Assembly: GCA_025506515.1 (NCBI GenBank)
Contig: CM046445.1
Span: 1,824,131 to 1,888,130, forward strand
Length of the DNA stretch: 64,000 nt
Source of the DNA: Flaveria trinervia
Lineage: Eukaryota; Streptophyta; Magnoliopsida; Asterales; Asteraceae
Direction: 5' to 3'
The translations under genes were made by a program, and so were the position numbers. Shown piece by piece: positions 35,901 through 48,643 of the stretch (the first letter of the stretch is position 1; every line of letters starts with the position of its first letter). The notes beneath the pieces were generated by a model that had not been told where the DNA came from, ran no database searches, and saw only the letters and a program-made list of their open reading frames with translations.

Positions 35901-38900
35901 ATGGTCGTTACACTTGTAATGCAATAATAGATAAACATTAAAGAGTAAGATTGTTTCAGAAAGTTATGAAACAGAACGAAGCTATTTCTCAAGAGCAAGT
36001 AATAAAGGATCCAGTTCATTGGCACAAAATGGGCGGAGAAGGTGCACCGGGTGACGGGTCAAGATGGGCAGCGTTTAGAAATGGTGGCTCAGGTTGGGCT
36101 GACCCATCCACAAAAGAGTGGTTTCTGTTCTTAATTCTTTAAACAATAAGTGTTAAGATATGGTTTAGAACGATATATTGTTTCAAGGGTCATCTAATTT
36201 AAGAATAATTATATTCAGGTGGTTTTATTCATTTAAAAACTGGGTGGAAACACATTATTAGATTAATTAATATAAAGGTAAGAACTTACCATATTCCATC
36301 ACAAGCAATAACAAGAAAATCATCATCCTCACAAAGCTCAACCTGATAGGAGGAACAGAAAAATTGGGGATATCAGGTAGTGTTGTATGTCATTAGTATT
36401 TATTAGCAGTGGCAATATGAACATAGGGCCATGGTTTAGAACAATTTCAGGCTGAAGCGGGCCATTTTAGCACAGATCAGGTTTGGTTGACCTCTTAGCA
36501 CTTTGTGTCCAATTCTTATGAATAATAATTTGTTAAACTATGATTTGAGAAACAATATATAAAAAATATAATACAAATGTTTAAAAAATGATTTAGGAGG
36601 TTGTATGAATAAAGAAAAGCCAGTGCCAACTTTCAGCCCAATTTAGCAATTGGCCCATTCAGCTATTCCCCTTTTAGTAATTTTTTTAATTTAAACTGTT
36701 AGAGATCAAACATATCCCCAATCGCCCAACTCATTAGTAAACTAGTCAAAACTACCACCTATAGTAAATATCCTTATTCTAACCTGTTACGTTCTTGATT
36801 TTCCAAATGAATTTAAAAAATTTTAAGAAGCTGCAGAATGAACATATGATAATTCTAACAAATCAGAACCGAAATGCTTCCACAAACCGTGTTTATATCA
36901 GGATTAGCAGTTAAAATTTGCTTTTCAGCAGGTAATGATTTATCCTTCTTCAGTTCCATGTCCCCTGAAAGATACGGTGAAGTAAAAAAAACATAGAGAG
37001 AAGAAGAGAATGAAAAAAATGTCTTAATGAATAATTGTGAGTATGTATAACAATCGCGACATACCAATAGCCCTTGTCAAGTTTAAAGTCCCGTTAACTC
37101 GACCACAATGAATAAAACCACCAGCTTTTGATATCCTTTCTTTCTCAGATTCAAGATCAGGCTTGTGGTCTTTTGATAGATTATATGCCTGCATAAAAGA
37201 AATGCATAACTGCACAAGAACTGGAACACTTGTCCGAATTATTGATGGATGATGAGTGTATCAAGTAAGATTATAAAATTAGATAGTATCAATAAAAGTC
37301 TGATTTTGTTCAATAAAATGACTTGGGAGGTTTTATGCATCAAAAAATACTTCCATACCCCTTTGAATAAAATGATTATCGTCTCTTGCTCTGCATAATA
37401 TATAACTTTACCTGTCTCCAATTCTCCAAGATAAATATACTTAAAAGTCCACATCATGGTATGATATTAATTATCAACATGTAAATATATAGACATAGGA
37501 AACCAATCCCAGTTCCTATTTAATTCCTATTCTATCCTACCCCAAGTTCATCTAAACTACTAAGTAATAACTATCCCACCCCAAGTTCATCTAAAAGTAA
37601 TAAGTAATAATAAAAAGGTAATAATACTTATATATACAAAGTTCAATACATGGCTTATAATTATCTAGAATTCAAGATATATCACCTGGCCCTTTCGAGA
37701 TATCACACAACGAGAATCGCCAGAATTAGCCACAACAAGTTGGTTATTACGGATGATTGCCACGCATGCAGTGCTTCCACATGTGGGCCCTTCATAGTTA
37801 GAATGTGGTCCCTGAATCAGTGAAATCAATGTATGTATGAGTACCATGATAAGATTGTTTGAGAATATTTGTGGGTTTTACGGATTCATTAACTTCCACA
37901 GCTTGACATGCACACATTATAATTTTTCCCATGTATATGATTTCATTTTTATGCATAGATTAAACCTTTTTTAAGTGCAAGAGTTTTGGCCATAGTCTAA
38001 AGAACAAGTTTCAGGCGTGTTATCTGACTTATGAGTATGACCAGAAGCGGATTTGCAAGGATAAGGAGTCTTGCCAATGTGTTTCTAGATAAAAGTGAGG
38101 AATCATGCAATGAGCAAGTTCGAACAATTTAAGTACACATAAGTAGAGCTGTAGAGGTGGCAAAACAAGCAGATTGGCTAGGTTGGCTAACGAAGAAAGG
38201 CAAAAGTTACATTATTTCAATTATAATCTTAAGTTTTTGAATAAACTAATTTAGAAGGTTTTTGCATTCAAAATACACTATGGGTGACCTTTGACCTGTT
38301 CCATTCATTTGACATGTTTCCTTTTAGCTATTCTTTCAATTTACCAGTTTGACATGTTACTTTAAATGCAGACATGCAGTATCATTACATCAATATAGGT
38401 GGCAAATGGGCGCGATGAGTAGGTTTGGTAATGGGTGAAACTAAATAACTTATTTGTGCAGGTCGTAACGTATTGGCCAGGTTGACAAGAAACGCTTTTT
38501 GTGAATGTTATATAATATATCTAGTGTTGGAAGTGTGTCAATCATTGAGCGCATTTCAACTCCTTTAATCCATTTGATCAGTTTTAATTTTATCTATTTA
38601 TTAATTTCCCATTAAATATAAACGACAACCCAAAGCAACCCACTCATAAGTAAACAACCAAATTAACACATCCACATATCCGGTATTTGGTGCTTGCAAA
38701 GAAAGTACCTCCTCAACAGGCCAGTCATCAGTTTGACCTTTGACTTCACCACTCCTAGGGGAAAAAATTAATCCTTCCACCATGCCACTAATCTGATCTT
38801 TTTTATCTCCCAATAATGCTAATTCTCTCCAACCACGTTGTCCACGCATCATTTCATCCAATCTACATAATGATGCAAACTCGTTATGATAATAATACAG

Positions 38901-41900
38901 ATAACGTAATAATTATTGGAAAAAAATAACCAAATTCTTTAGTAACAACTAGAGGTGACAAATGGACAGGTCAAGCGAGTTGGGTAACAGCCTAACAGGT
39001 TGAATGGGGAATTTAAGTACATGTCTACATTAACCGGGTCGGGCTTCCCCAACCCACAAACACTTCTATTATTCATATATTAATTATTGATACATAGAAT
39101 ATGATTATACAAACTATACTATTACAGATTAATTTCACCTTTTCTGAATATAGAGAATTAGAGATTTAACTTTTAAGAGGCTTTTATGCATTTGAACAAA
39201 TTTGGGATGACTTTTAACAAGAGTTTGACTTGTTCAATCCACTAGACCCATTTTCTTTTTTTGTTAAATCCTTTTAAATTAACCCCTTAGAGACAAAAAC
39301 AAAACGCAAATCAACTCATGCAATAGGTAAATGGTTCTTTTTGTTAAATCCTGAAAATTAACCCAGTGGCATGTTAGAGATAAAACATGACACGTCAACC
39401 AATTTATAGGTAAATGTGCCGTTCAAATCATTTTTAGTTAATCATTCAAATCAACCCATATGACATGTTAGAGATAAAACATAACCAAAATCAAACCGTT
39501 AATAGGTAACAAATAAAAAAACAGTGTTGATGCCTTCCTACTCTTAACTTTTAGGAATTAACTGATTGGTGGCCCAGGCAGATGCAATCCACAGAATCTA
39601 TAGGTGAATGATGTGATCCCTGCACCCCTTATATGCTTAAATGGCAGAAAAGAAAATTATAAATATGTAACCTGAGGAAAGACTTCTGGACAGCAGTGCC
39701 AATATCACCACTAGAATAAGCTTCATGTTTAATCACTTGTTGATGAAGATATTTGGCACAGAATTTAGAGACTGCTTGACCTGAAAAAGTAAGTCTTAGT
39801 ATAATTAATCTTAAATAAATATTTTCCATAACAAACACACTACTTAGATATAGAACTTCACATTCAACCACACATACTCATCAAAAGTCAAAAAAGTGTG
39901 GATAATGCCGCAAAATAACTAGGATATTCTTAACGCTAAGCTAAGTAGATCATATATACATCAGTGCTATTGTGAACATATTAGCTGTACCAAATTGTCA
40001 TGTTTAGTGACTTTGATAAATTCTCTAAGCAGGTTCGGTCGTTCGGCTACAGAACGAGAACTATTAGGCTGACAAAAACATCACTTTTGACAATGTTTAA
40101 GTGTGTTTTTCACGATATTATGACTAACACCATAAGCAGTGGCTAGGGAAACTAAAAATGTCATTTTGGTTCATGTATTTTCCCATTTTACAAAGATAAT
40201 ATGAATATTATGCCTTACACAGTAACACCATATGTAGCCACTTCCTCTTGATTAGTATTAACACAATAAAACTTCTTTTGTTGGATAAATAAAATTTTCC
40301 TGTGCAGTTTGAATGACCAAAAACCTAAGAAGGGGGGGAGTGTAGGTTATAAAAAATAAGGAATTGTATTTTGATACCGATTACTCTAAACAGGGTACCG
40401 AAACATTGCTGAGATACTTTTTTTTCATTTTTTTTGTGGTTGGGGGTGGGGAGATTAGTTTCATGGCCTTCAGATTATAATTTCACAAAAATAGAATTAA
40501 GAACTTTAATTTTTGTAGACTCTTTTTTGCAAAAGTCATGTAGAAGGATTACTTTTTAAAGACACTTTCTTATAAAGGCACCTTATATATACGGATTACG
40601 AACTAAAGATTCTGAATGACTACCATGTAAAGATAAAAGAAAGTAGCACCAAACAAGTATAAAGTAAGAAGAATGTAACCCATGGAAACCATGTACTAAG
40701 CATTGTGAATTAAACACTACAAAATATCTTCTAGTGATTCTACACATCTTTTTTTCCAAAAAAAAAGAGTAAAAGAAAAGGAAAGCTTGAAATAATTCAA
40801 TGTCAAAAGATGAGACTGAGTGATGACTCAACCAACACTGAAAATAACATGTGTAAAGAAAGTTCTCAAAGAACCAAAAAGTTGATTAGATACATTAAAA
40901 TACTGTAATCATGTTTAAGAAGTAATGACGTTATCAAATATCAGTTAAACAAGGCTAAAATACATATAATTGTGTTTGTGAGCTCACTCTTACCTCCATG
41001 GCCATCATAAACACCAAAGAATGACGTCAAACCGTCCAAATTAGGATAAGCAGCATGCTACCAGACACCTCAAACCAACAAGGCAGACAAAATGTTGAGT
41101 CATTCATATTGACAATAAATTCCAAATATTAAATCAAAGGCCTCAATTTTACACCATAGTTGTCAATAGGGAATAGCGGTAAATAACGACAAGCCACCTA
41201 TATGTTACGTAGCGAATAGCGATAAATAGCGCCCGCTATTTCGTGTTTCGCGATAAGGTAGTAGAAGCTTTAAGAAATGTTTTACATTCAATAAATAAGC
41301 ATGTTTAGCTATAAAGTAGTAGAATATATAAGCAAACACCAAAAAATTAGCTAAAATACTCTATTTGTGTCAATTTTATAGTAATAAAAAACAAAACAAA
41401 AACAAATACTGCAGCTCCTCGCTATATACCGCTATATACCATATGGCGGCCCATTGACCTAGACGCGACATAGCACGCGATCGTGACCGCTATGGTCGCT
41501 ATTGACAACCGGGTTTTACACCCTATCAGTACAAATCAAAAACACCATCATCATATTCTCTTTTCCAAAGTTAATCCAGGTACACAATCTGAACTATCTA
41601 AAGGTAAGATTGTGATCATTTAAGTATCCATAAACAAACCGCACACCATAAATGAAATAACGGCCCAAGATCTACAAAATAAGATTCGAGTATCCACAAT
41701 ACGATTCCTATATAGAGTTTGTAATTCAATTACATTAGCAAATATAAAATCTTCCATACTTTAACAGCAACAACCATATAAATAGCTAGAGCATAGTCCA
41801 GTTTAGCTACTTACAGCATCTTCCATCGACGTCCGCCACCCTTGCATAGATGACAACCCATATCTTAAGCTCTCATTCTCACCATCCTCAGAGAATTTAT

Positions 41901-41931
41901 CAGTTTTAGGCGTGCTTAGATATATTCCCAT
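32967..41931 (-). CDS. PP2C60-type protein phosphatase 2C, ten exons, frameshift in last exon
   Basis: Exons on the minus strand: 41931-41815, 41057-40994, 39780-39672, 38862-38709, 37811-37686, 37188-37065, 36964-36888, 36342-36290, 35849-35795, 33145-32967. All introns are GT-AG and phases agree, giving about 352 residues (family about 355, At2g25070/At4g31860 type). Motifs in order: SMQGWRTSMEDA (28-39), FGVYDGHGG with metal ligands D57/G58, GSTACVAII, VANSGDSRCV, DHKPD, LTRAIGDME, and FLVIACDGIWD with D272. These manganese/magnesium-dependent Ser/Thr phosphatases reverse kinase signals. In exon 10 one base is missing near 33098-33103 (TGT TGG where the family needs Cys-Leu). As written, translation ends after 12 wrong residues at 33064-33062, losing the metal-binding DNMT motif still encoded downstream. 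Either a real defect or a sequencing error. Confidence 0.92.
33838..35586 (-). mobile_element. Non-autonomous LTR element with duplicated interior, in PP2C intron 9
   Basis: Direct repeats lie at 33838-33987 and 35416-35586, both starting TGTAAGATGATAAAAGAC and ending in CCCTAATAATAATATAGT(T/C)TAAT. Directly left of the second copy is TGGCTCTGATACCA (35402-35415), the complement of a perfect Met-tRNA primer binding site, so the element reads on the minus strand. The interior has no gag or pol. It consists of two similar units of about 680-710 bp in direct orientation (about 34010-34690 and 34690-35400), each with GCGGCGTAGTGGCGGACCG-type GC-rich sequence and AACGGACCGTGGTCC. No clear target duplication is visible. 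Short frames inside are shadows. Confidence 0.7.
35402..35415 (-). promoter_or_regulatory. Primer binding site of the intron-9 LTR element
   Basis: On the minus strand TGGTATCAGAGCCA follows the right-hand repeat directly and matches the usual plant initiator-Met-tRNA primer site. Confidence 0.8.
38140..39530. repeat. Cluster of GAGGTGGCAAATGGG-type repeats in PP2C introns
   Basis: Edges such as GTAGAGGTGGCAAAACAAGC (38150), TAGGTGGCAAATGGGCGCG (38395) and TAGAGGTGACAAATGGACAGG (38950) start blocks rich in GGGTC/GACCC words, partly on either side of exon 4. Similar GGGTCAAA/TTTGACCC tracts occur in MRS2 introns (11.0-11.6 and 12.1-12.5 kb) and near 33.66, 36.05 and 36.45 kb. They look like copies of one MITE-like family; exact ends are unclear. 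Confidence 0.4.
41156..41513. mobile_element. Mutator-like MITE with 9-bp target duplication, PP2C intron 1
   Basis: TTTTACACC at 41147-41155 and 41514-41522 flanks a 358-bp segment whose ends contain GTTGTCAATAG (41159-41169) and its complement CTATTGACAAC (41499-41509). The interior is rich in AATAGCG and GCTATATACCGC words. A 9-bp duplication is typical of Mutator-like elements. No transposase. Confidence 0.75.
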
Positions 41932-42630
41932 TTCTAGTTATCAACCTGTGAAATTAACAGTCATAATATGATAATATACACATTAGTTTACATACCATAA
42001 TCAGAAATCATATCCAGTAACCTAAAAAATCTAAAAGTTGAATAAGCCATGTTTCAACTTTCAATTATACACGCATCCAACACAAACACAGTTCAAACGC
42101 TAAGATTACACCACATATTACCCCGCATCACACATTCAAACACTCATCCATTAAAATTTCACTCACAATATCAAATTTCAACATCCAGATTCCATCCAAA
42201 AAACTCAAAAAAATCAAAAACAAATTGAGAAACACGGTTAATCAGATCACGCCTCACTGACTCACTCGACCTCAATCGTTCGACGATAACATAAAATCAA
42301 TACACACGTTGCATGTTGACGAAGCAACAACAGAAGTATCCACGCTTCAAAACGCAAATTAAAATCCGCATACACATATCTCCGATAACTGACGAATCAA
42401 TGATTGAATCGATGATTGAAACAACGATTGAAACACTGGGAGAGATAACGAGCATGATTATAGCATAGAAATGGAAGATCTAATCGTAATCGTAAGATAA
42501 GATTATTAAGAGTATCATTGAGCGATTAATAGTGAGATATTATGAGTGATTTAGAGATAAACTCACGGTTTGCGGAGATTTGGATCATCACGAGAGAGTG
42601 TTCCGATGGTGGTTTGGGGGTGGGGCATAG
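41932..42630 (-). other. Probable 5'UTR exon and leader intron of the PP2C gene
   Basis: Fourteen bases upstream of the ATG lies an acceptor (TTTCACAG, ending 41946). A first exon ending at 42567 has the donor AAACC/GTGAGT. The exon start is not seen, perhaps near 42.62 kb. Inferred from splice signals only. Confidence 0.5.
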
Positions 42631-43814
42631 ATAGTTACAAAAGGTATTTTTATAGTGATATTTATTTAATATTTAATAAAATATATATTTGGATCAATCG
42701 CCTCTTGCCTTGAATAACATTAAAAAAACGCTTTAAAATCATTAGATTTTGACATCACGAGTAATGGTTAATCCTCTTAAGGTTATATGTTCTATCCACG
42801 CGTATTGTGAAGTTATCTTGTAAAACTACGACATGTGATTTCGACCGGTAATTGAATAGAACATTTGATCAAGTCGTTTGACACTGTTGTAAATAAAACT
42901 TATGATCCAACTGTGATGCCTCTGGCGTCCCCATGTTGCAGTGTTTGTGACTAGAGTGGATAGCCACGTGTATCACGCCCTACTCTTCATGTCCCACAAC
43001 ATCTAGTCTACAGAGTATTTTCTGTCAAATGAATACATACTCATCATTAACTTTTAATAAAAAAACACATACAACTGGTTTATGCTTCTTAATGTCCTTT
43101 TCAATCATTATACAATTAGTTTGTTTATTTTATTATTTGTTTAGTTTAAACTTTAAAATGATGTGTTCTGAAGTTTTATAATTAAATAAGATAAAAAGAA
43201 AAGAAGTGGAATAAAATTAGCAAGACAAAAAAATGAAAGAGAAAAATAATTGAGAAGATAAAAGAAATAAAGAAAAAGGCAAAGACAATATAATAACTTT
43301 GTTTTTCCAGTGTTTGAATAAAATAAAAAGAATGTGAAAATATTGTTTTTCTTTTTTTCCATTTCCTTTCAATTCGAAAAGGAAAGCTAATAGCTAAAAT
43401 TGTTAAAAATCAATCTTTAATTTTCTTTCCACTCTCATCTTTTAAAAAACTCGAAAACATAAATTTTTTAAATTTTTTTCATTTATCTTCTTAAAAATAT
43501 TCAAAAACACAACTTTTTTACTTTCCATTTATTTCCCTCCTTAACTATAAGTAGACGAACATATGAATGAGTGTGTCACTATTCTAAAACACATATAATC
43601 TTTAGTAACGAAAAGTTTACGCTACTTATAAATTGTTTACGTGTACAAGGTTTGAACCTGGATCTCTAAGACAAATAGGAACTTTATATTAGATATATTT
43701 GGGCGGGTGGAACAAATGTATTGGGCCTCAGTTTCTTTTATCCACATACACATTTATAATTTATTGGGCCTTTTTATTATCTTTTTATTTTTGTTAACTT
43801 TATAAATAAGTAAA

Positions 43815-43853
43815 CTAGTTTTTTTGTCCACCGTACCTTGCAGCGGTATTGTA
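43815..43853 (-). mobile_element. Possible Helitron 3' end (fragment)
   Basis: On the minus strand a short ACCG/CGGT stem is followed about 12 bases later by CTAG (43818-43815) and T. Weak evidence because the stem is four base pairs. Confidence 0.3.
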
Positions 43854-44359
43854 GGTGGCATGATAAAACATAGACTAACATTTGGTCTAACTTGTTTCCA
43901 ACTAAATTTACATCGAAACGTAAAGTAATCGAATTTATATCGTCGAACAAAAACGTATTATACTACACCCTACTTTTCTTAAAACAAAATTATGTCAAAA
44001 TGTAAATCAACTCAAAACGTACATAAAAAAACATTTGTAGTTGCCCCGTATGCAACGTGATAAAGTATAGATCACAATCATCACTACTCGTGTCCAAACT
44101 AAATTTACATAAATTTACGTCAAAACATATACGAACATCGAAACACACATCATCTCAAAGGGTATAATAAAATAAGCACGGAATCATTTTATATTTGACT
44201 TGACTCGTACTGACTGTGAAATTGTGAAAGTTAACTAATTAGATTTGAATTCCAGTAACATTCGATAAACAAACATTAATTCAAGAAACAAATAATATCA
44301 TTAGTTATTTTTAATAAACAAATAATATCATTACTCAATAAACAAATTTTACATGTATA

Positions 44360-45688
44360 CTAGTCTTAAGGCCCCCACGTTAGTGCGGGGGGCTCAAACC
44401 ATAAAAAACTAATGTTTAGGCATTGTTATAAACCGCACATTGAAGGTAAGAAAAACAAAATCTCTACGTCATTGTAAACACTCGAAACTTTATATAAAAA
44501 GATTGACCGTCACAAACCATTGACAATGTTAGAAAGTATATATACTATTAAGAAATTTGACGTCAAAACGTTGATAAAATATTCACGTCATGACAAGGAA
44601 AAAACAAAACAATTAAAAATATTAATGTTGATAATACGCATGTATAAATTTGAATTTTTTTGAAAATTGTCCTCAAAAAGTTGAAGGATAATAGGCAAAA
44701 GAAATTAATACAAAATCAAAACCTTGATAATTATATGACGCTTGTACATTTATGCATTGATGGCGTGTACATTATAACATATAATTCCGTTTTAAATAAA
44801 ATATACACCAATAGTTGAAGGATAAATTTGAATAAAAGTAGATAAGTAAAAAATATAAAGTATAAATATAATCAAACTTGAAGGAGTGAAGATATAAGTT
44901 TTAGGGGCTTAATTAAAAATATAAAACATATGCAACTATTGTTGTACTTTGTGCATTAAAAGGTTCATGTTTCATGTTTGTAATAGAATGTACAACCACA
45001 AAGCAATAAGATGCAACACTATATGCACAAAATAGATAATTAGATTTATATAAATTATTAAGATTTACATTCAATAGAAAAACTATTTTATTAGTGCTCA
45101 ACTCATTCATAAGTTAATTTATATAATAATAATTACAAACTTTGATATGTTAATTAGTTGTATTATGTATTTTGTAGGTTATACCCACCTTTGTCCTTTT
45201 CTTAAACTTTAATTATATATAATACTAATTACTAAGTTTTTTGTCCATTGTGAGTTATAACCTAGGGTTAATAGGTTGTATCTTATTTTTTTCTTTTTTT
45301 ATTACCTAATATTTTTACATCTTTTATAACTTAACTCTTATATTTTTTTACTTTCAACTTTTGTTCCCTATACTTTTCATCTTTTATAAATTTTTTGTTT
45401 TACATATCGGTTTAAATTCGTACAAGTTAACACGCCACAACGTACGCGTGTGGTTCAACGTTTTTACGCCTATGTTTCTTAGATGACTTAGTTATAGTTT
45501 TTAATGTTTCATGTGTCACTTGCGGGTTTAACGTTTTTACGACTACTTTCCGTTCGGTTTTATTTTTCCATTTTTATTTTTTATTTAATATATGTCTTCC
45601 AGTGTTGGTGGTCGCTGTTGATGGTGTAAATTTGTGCTATTTAATACGATCTTACGCCCCCGCCGTAACGCGAAGACCTAAATGCTAG
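44360..45688. mobile_element. Segment bounded by two outward Helitron-like 3' ends
   Basis: Left: CTAG at 44360-44363, then spacer, then GCCCCCAC-GTTA-GTGCGGGGGGC (44371-44393), a strong GC hairpin, which reads as a minus-strand 3' end. Right: a related GCCCCCGCCGTAACGCG word (45655-45671), spacer and CTAG (45685-45688) followed by T, which reads as a plus-strand 3' end. Neither matching 5' end was found. It may be one rearranged element or two neighbours facing away from each other. Confidence 0.4.
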
Positions 45689-46125
45689 TATATATGTAAT
45701 AATTAACAAAATAAAATACGCATGTCTACATTTAAAGAACTTTGTTTACACGTGTGGATCATGCCAGGTGATTTTAAGACCCTTGGAGCAAAGTTAAGTC
45801 AAGCGTACCTAAGTTTTGACCTGGCTTTTGTTTCGTTTGTAAACAAGCAAAATCAAACTGACTTGGTTTATAAACAAGTGAAGACAATCTCGCTTTGGTT
45901 AAAAAAGATATCGGTTGAACTAGTGAGCCAATTTCAAGCGAGTTTTTTTAGCTATTTTCAAGCGAGATTTATGTCACGGGTTATTTGAACATCTGTAAAG
46001 TTAGTTTTCACAATGAAACAAAATATATTATTAGATGTGTTTGTTAAAAATAAGTTATAAACTAACAATTATATAACTATCATTATTTCAAAGTGTCAAG
46101 TAGACTAACAGAAAAACATTCACCA

Positions 46126-46137
46126 CTATATATATAT

Positions 46138-46187
<50 letters not shown>

Positions 46188-46225
46188 ATTATATATATAT
46201 ATATATAATATATATATATATATAT
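46126..46225. repeat. (TA)n microsatellite, about 100 bp
   Basis: TA dinucleotides with a few AA/TT phase breaks; self-complementary and able to form a long hairpin. Confidence 0.9.
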
Positions 46226-47335
46226 CAGAACCCTTAAATATTTTAAGAACTCATCTCAACCATTAAATTGTTTAATAACAATAAATAACATTTTAATAAT
46301 CAAATAAAGTATTATAGTGCTTTAATTAATGACTTAAAAGGGTAGTGTAGGGATTTTACACAACAGTTAAGTCATTTTCTAATTTTTCTCACTCTTTTTC
46401 CAAAAAATCACCATATCAATTAAGTAGATTCTAATTTTAAAATCACCATAATTATACTATTTTTATCCTTCTTATTTTTCTCATCCTCTCATTTTTTAAT
46501 GGTACTTTTGGTTTTTTCTATAACATTGAAGAACTCGACACAATGAAAAGCATCAAAGGTCAGTTCACCCAATTAAGGAAGCTTGTATTCAACTTCATCT
46601 TAATGAAATTTTTATCTATTTGGATTTTATTAATGGTATGTTCATTATATTCTTCCAAATCGTTTAGAAAATTCTTGATACGCTAGAGGAACAAACATGC
46701 TTTTTCTTTCAATAGCCGGCCAAATTAGAAAGCAGTAGCCGACAGAAGAATAAGCTTACCCCAAACCGTGAGGCGAAGAACTCAACCGCTATACACGAGG
46801 GAGCAAAAAATTAGAAACTTGAGTCTTGGAATTATGAAACACACACATTGAGAGTGATGACACACCATATATTTCTAATTAATGCATCTTGTTACAAAAA
46901 TAGTGTATGAAGTTCATATATTCTTGCATTTTTTAATTATTTTTTAATTAGTTTAGTTTAATATTTTTTTATTTTTTAAATTTTTAATCACAAATGATAC
47001 GTATATTACAATTTATTTTTTATTAGATATGGTTTCACTTGATTTAGTTTAGTTTTTGCTCTAGTTAGATCACCATGAAGATTTGTATTTATATAAATAG
47101 TTCATTATTATGAAAATATGGACGATTTACATATATGTAAATCAAGTATCAACCTGGAAAAATAATTTTTCTTAAGATGTACATATATGTACATAGAAGA
47201 TCTCTTATAGATTTACATATATAAAAATAAACAACCAATTTGAAAAATGAATAACTGGAATGAAAATTATACATGTATGTAAATAAACAATCAGTTGAAA
47301 GATGATGAATTTGAAGATTCACTTATATGTAAATA

Positions 47336-47819
47336 CTAGCTTTAGTAACCCGTGTGTTATACGGGTAAGATATATTTAATAATAAAACTCAAAAAGTTTA
47401 GTTTGGATATTTTCTAAATCACATAAAGTATTACATGTAAAAACACTTATAATATTATATGTAAAACCTCATTAATCATAGATGTGTAAATACTTTCTTG
47501 TAAACAATATTAGTAGTAACATTTGTAGGCTTTTTTCTTGATCCAAAATTAAAATTTTAAGCCCATCCCAACTCTTGACCCTCGATAATGCAACATATAG
47601 TTGGCCGTGTGTAAAAAAGGGTCTTTTAGGTTCAAACCAACTCTAAACAATGATTGCCCTTGACTTTTGTTTATTGTTATTGCAAAACAAACTACTATGA
47701 GAAATTGCCTTTTTTTTAAACTTGAATGGAATTCTTTTGTCCGAAGGCGTCAAACTTAGCCTCGAAATAAACGTGCGGCTACCAATATTGCTTCCTGATA
47801 TAACCTTAGCCTCAATAAC
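47336..47819 (-). mobile_element. 3' end of an autonomous-type Helitron, cut by the Gypsy insertion
   Basis: On the minus strand, a decayed helicase C-terminus is followed by the hairpin ACCCGT-ATAACAC-ACGGGT (47365-47347), spacer TACTAAAG and CTAG (47339-47336) before T, which is the expected Helitron 3' terminus. The right side is interrupted at 47820 by the LTR of the Gypsy element. Any remaining part of the Helitron should lie beyond the end of this window. Confidence 0.75.
47476..47819 (-). pseudogene. Helitron PIF1-like helicase C-terminus, frameshifted remnant
   Basis: In three frames of the minus strand the end of a Helitron Rep/helicase protein can be read: VIEAKVISGSNIGSRTFI and CFAITINKSQGQSL in one frame, HGQLYVALSRVKSWDGLKIL in the next, then TNVTTNIVYKKVF with a stop at 47478-47476. 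INKSQGQ and the YVALSRV motif belong to the last helicase motifs of this family. At least two frameshifts show it is dead. The N-terminal part was separated by the insertion at 47820. Confidence 0.85.
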
Positions 47820-48643
47820 TGTAACACCCGGTTATTTTTTTTTCTAAAAGACAAGAAATAATGAATAAAAGAAAGAAAAGTTATAAGGTCCAAGTGAAGA
47901 GACTAAAAGTGTAAAATGGATAAAAATCTTTGAAAAGTTGGTGTAAAAGTGGGCATGGCCGCCCACCCACACTTCACATCACCATTTCTTTGGTTCTAGA
48001 GAGAAAGCAGAAGAGAACTCTCGGTTTGTGGAAGAAGAAGAAGAAGTGAACGAAGTCAAGGTAAGAATTCGTGGTTTTTACATGTTTATGACGGGTTTTA
48101 TCCTGGTTACATGCTTATGTGCTTATGTGTTTGTGTTTGTGCTCGGGTGTGCGTGTGCGGTGTTGTTTTTAGGTGTATGAACTCATTTGAAAGCGGGTTA
48201 GAAAGGAAGAAACACCCAAGTTGCATCAGGTGAGTTCTAGACCCCGGTTTTTACTTGTTTTCAAACATCTTTGGGGCTGAAAATATATGTAAAAGGTTTT
48301 CAAATGTTTGAGTATGTATGCCCGTATGTTTTGTGCATGAATGAATGTGATTCTTGAATGCTTATAGGTTGTTCATGTCTAGAATAGCCACATAAGCTTA
48401 GAACAGATGGATTTGATGTTTGGGTTGAAAACATACTGGAAACATGACGAACAGAAGGTCCATGCGCCTAGATAAGGCTCATGCGCCTAGATAAGGCTCA
48501 TGCGCCTGAAAATGCCATAGTAAGAACTAGGTGTGATCCATGCGTCCAAACAATAGCCCATGCGCCTAAGATTACCTTAGAAACGATAAAGTATAGCCCA
48601 TGCGCCTGAACAGTGGCCTATGCGTCTAGAAATGGTAGCTGGA

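Larger units (their letters stand above)
42631..47335. other. Intergenic, PP2C promoter side, with Helitron-like ends
   Basis: No gene is supported. AT-rich DNA with three Helitron-like 3' ends (43815, 44360, 45688), a long TA microsatellite (46126-46225), and short imperfect repeats of ACATATATGTA-type words at 47.1-47.3 kb. Short frames here are low-complexity. Confidence 0.5.

Noticed and set aside
45722..45988. 88-codon open frame
   Set aside because: No homology recognised; in repeat-rich intergenic DNA with no start or splice context.
48460..48643. Regular repeats that could be taken for a CRISPR array
   Set aside because: Plant LTR minisatellite with uneven, degenerate units; also present in the partner LTR.
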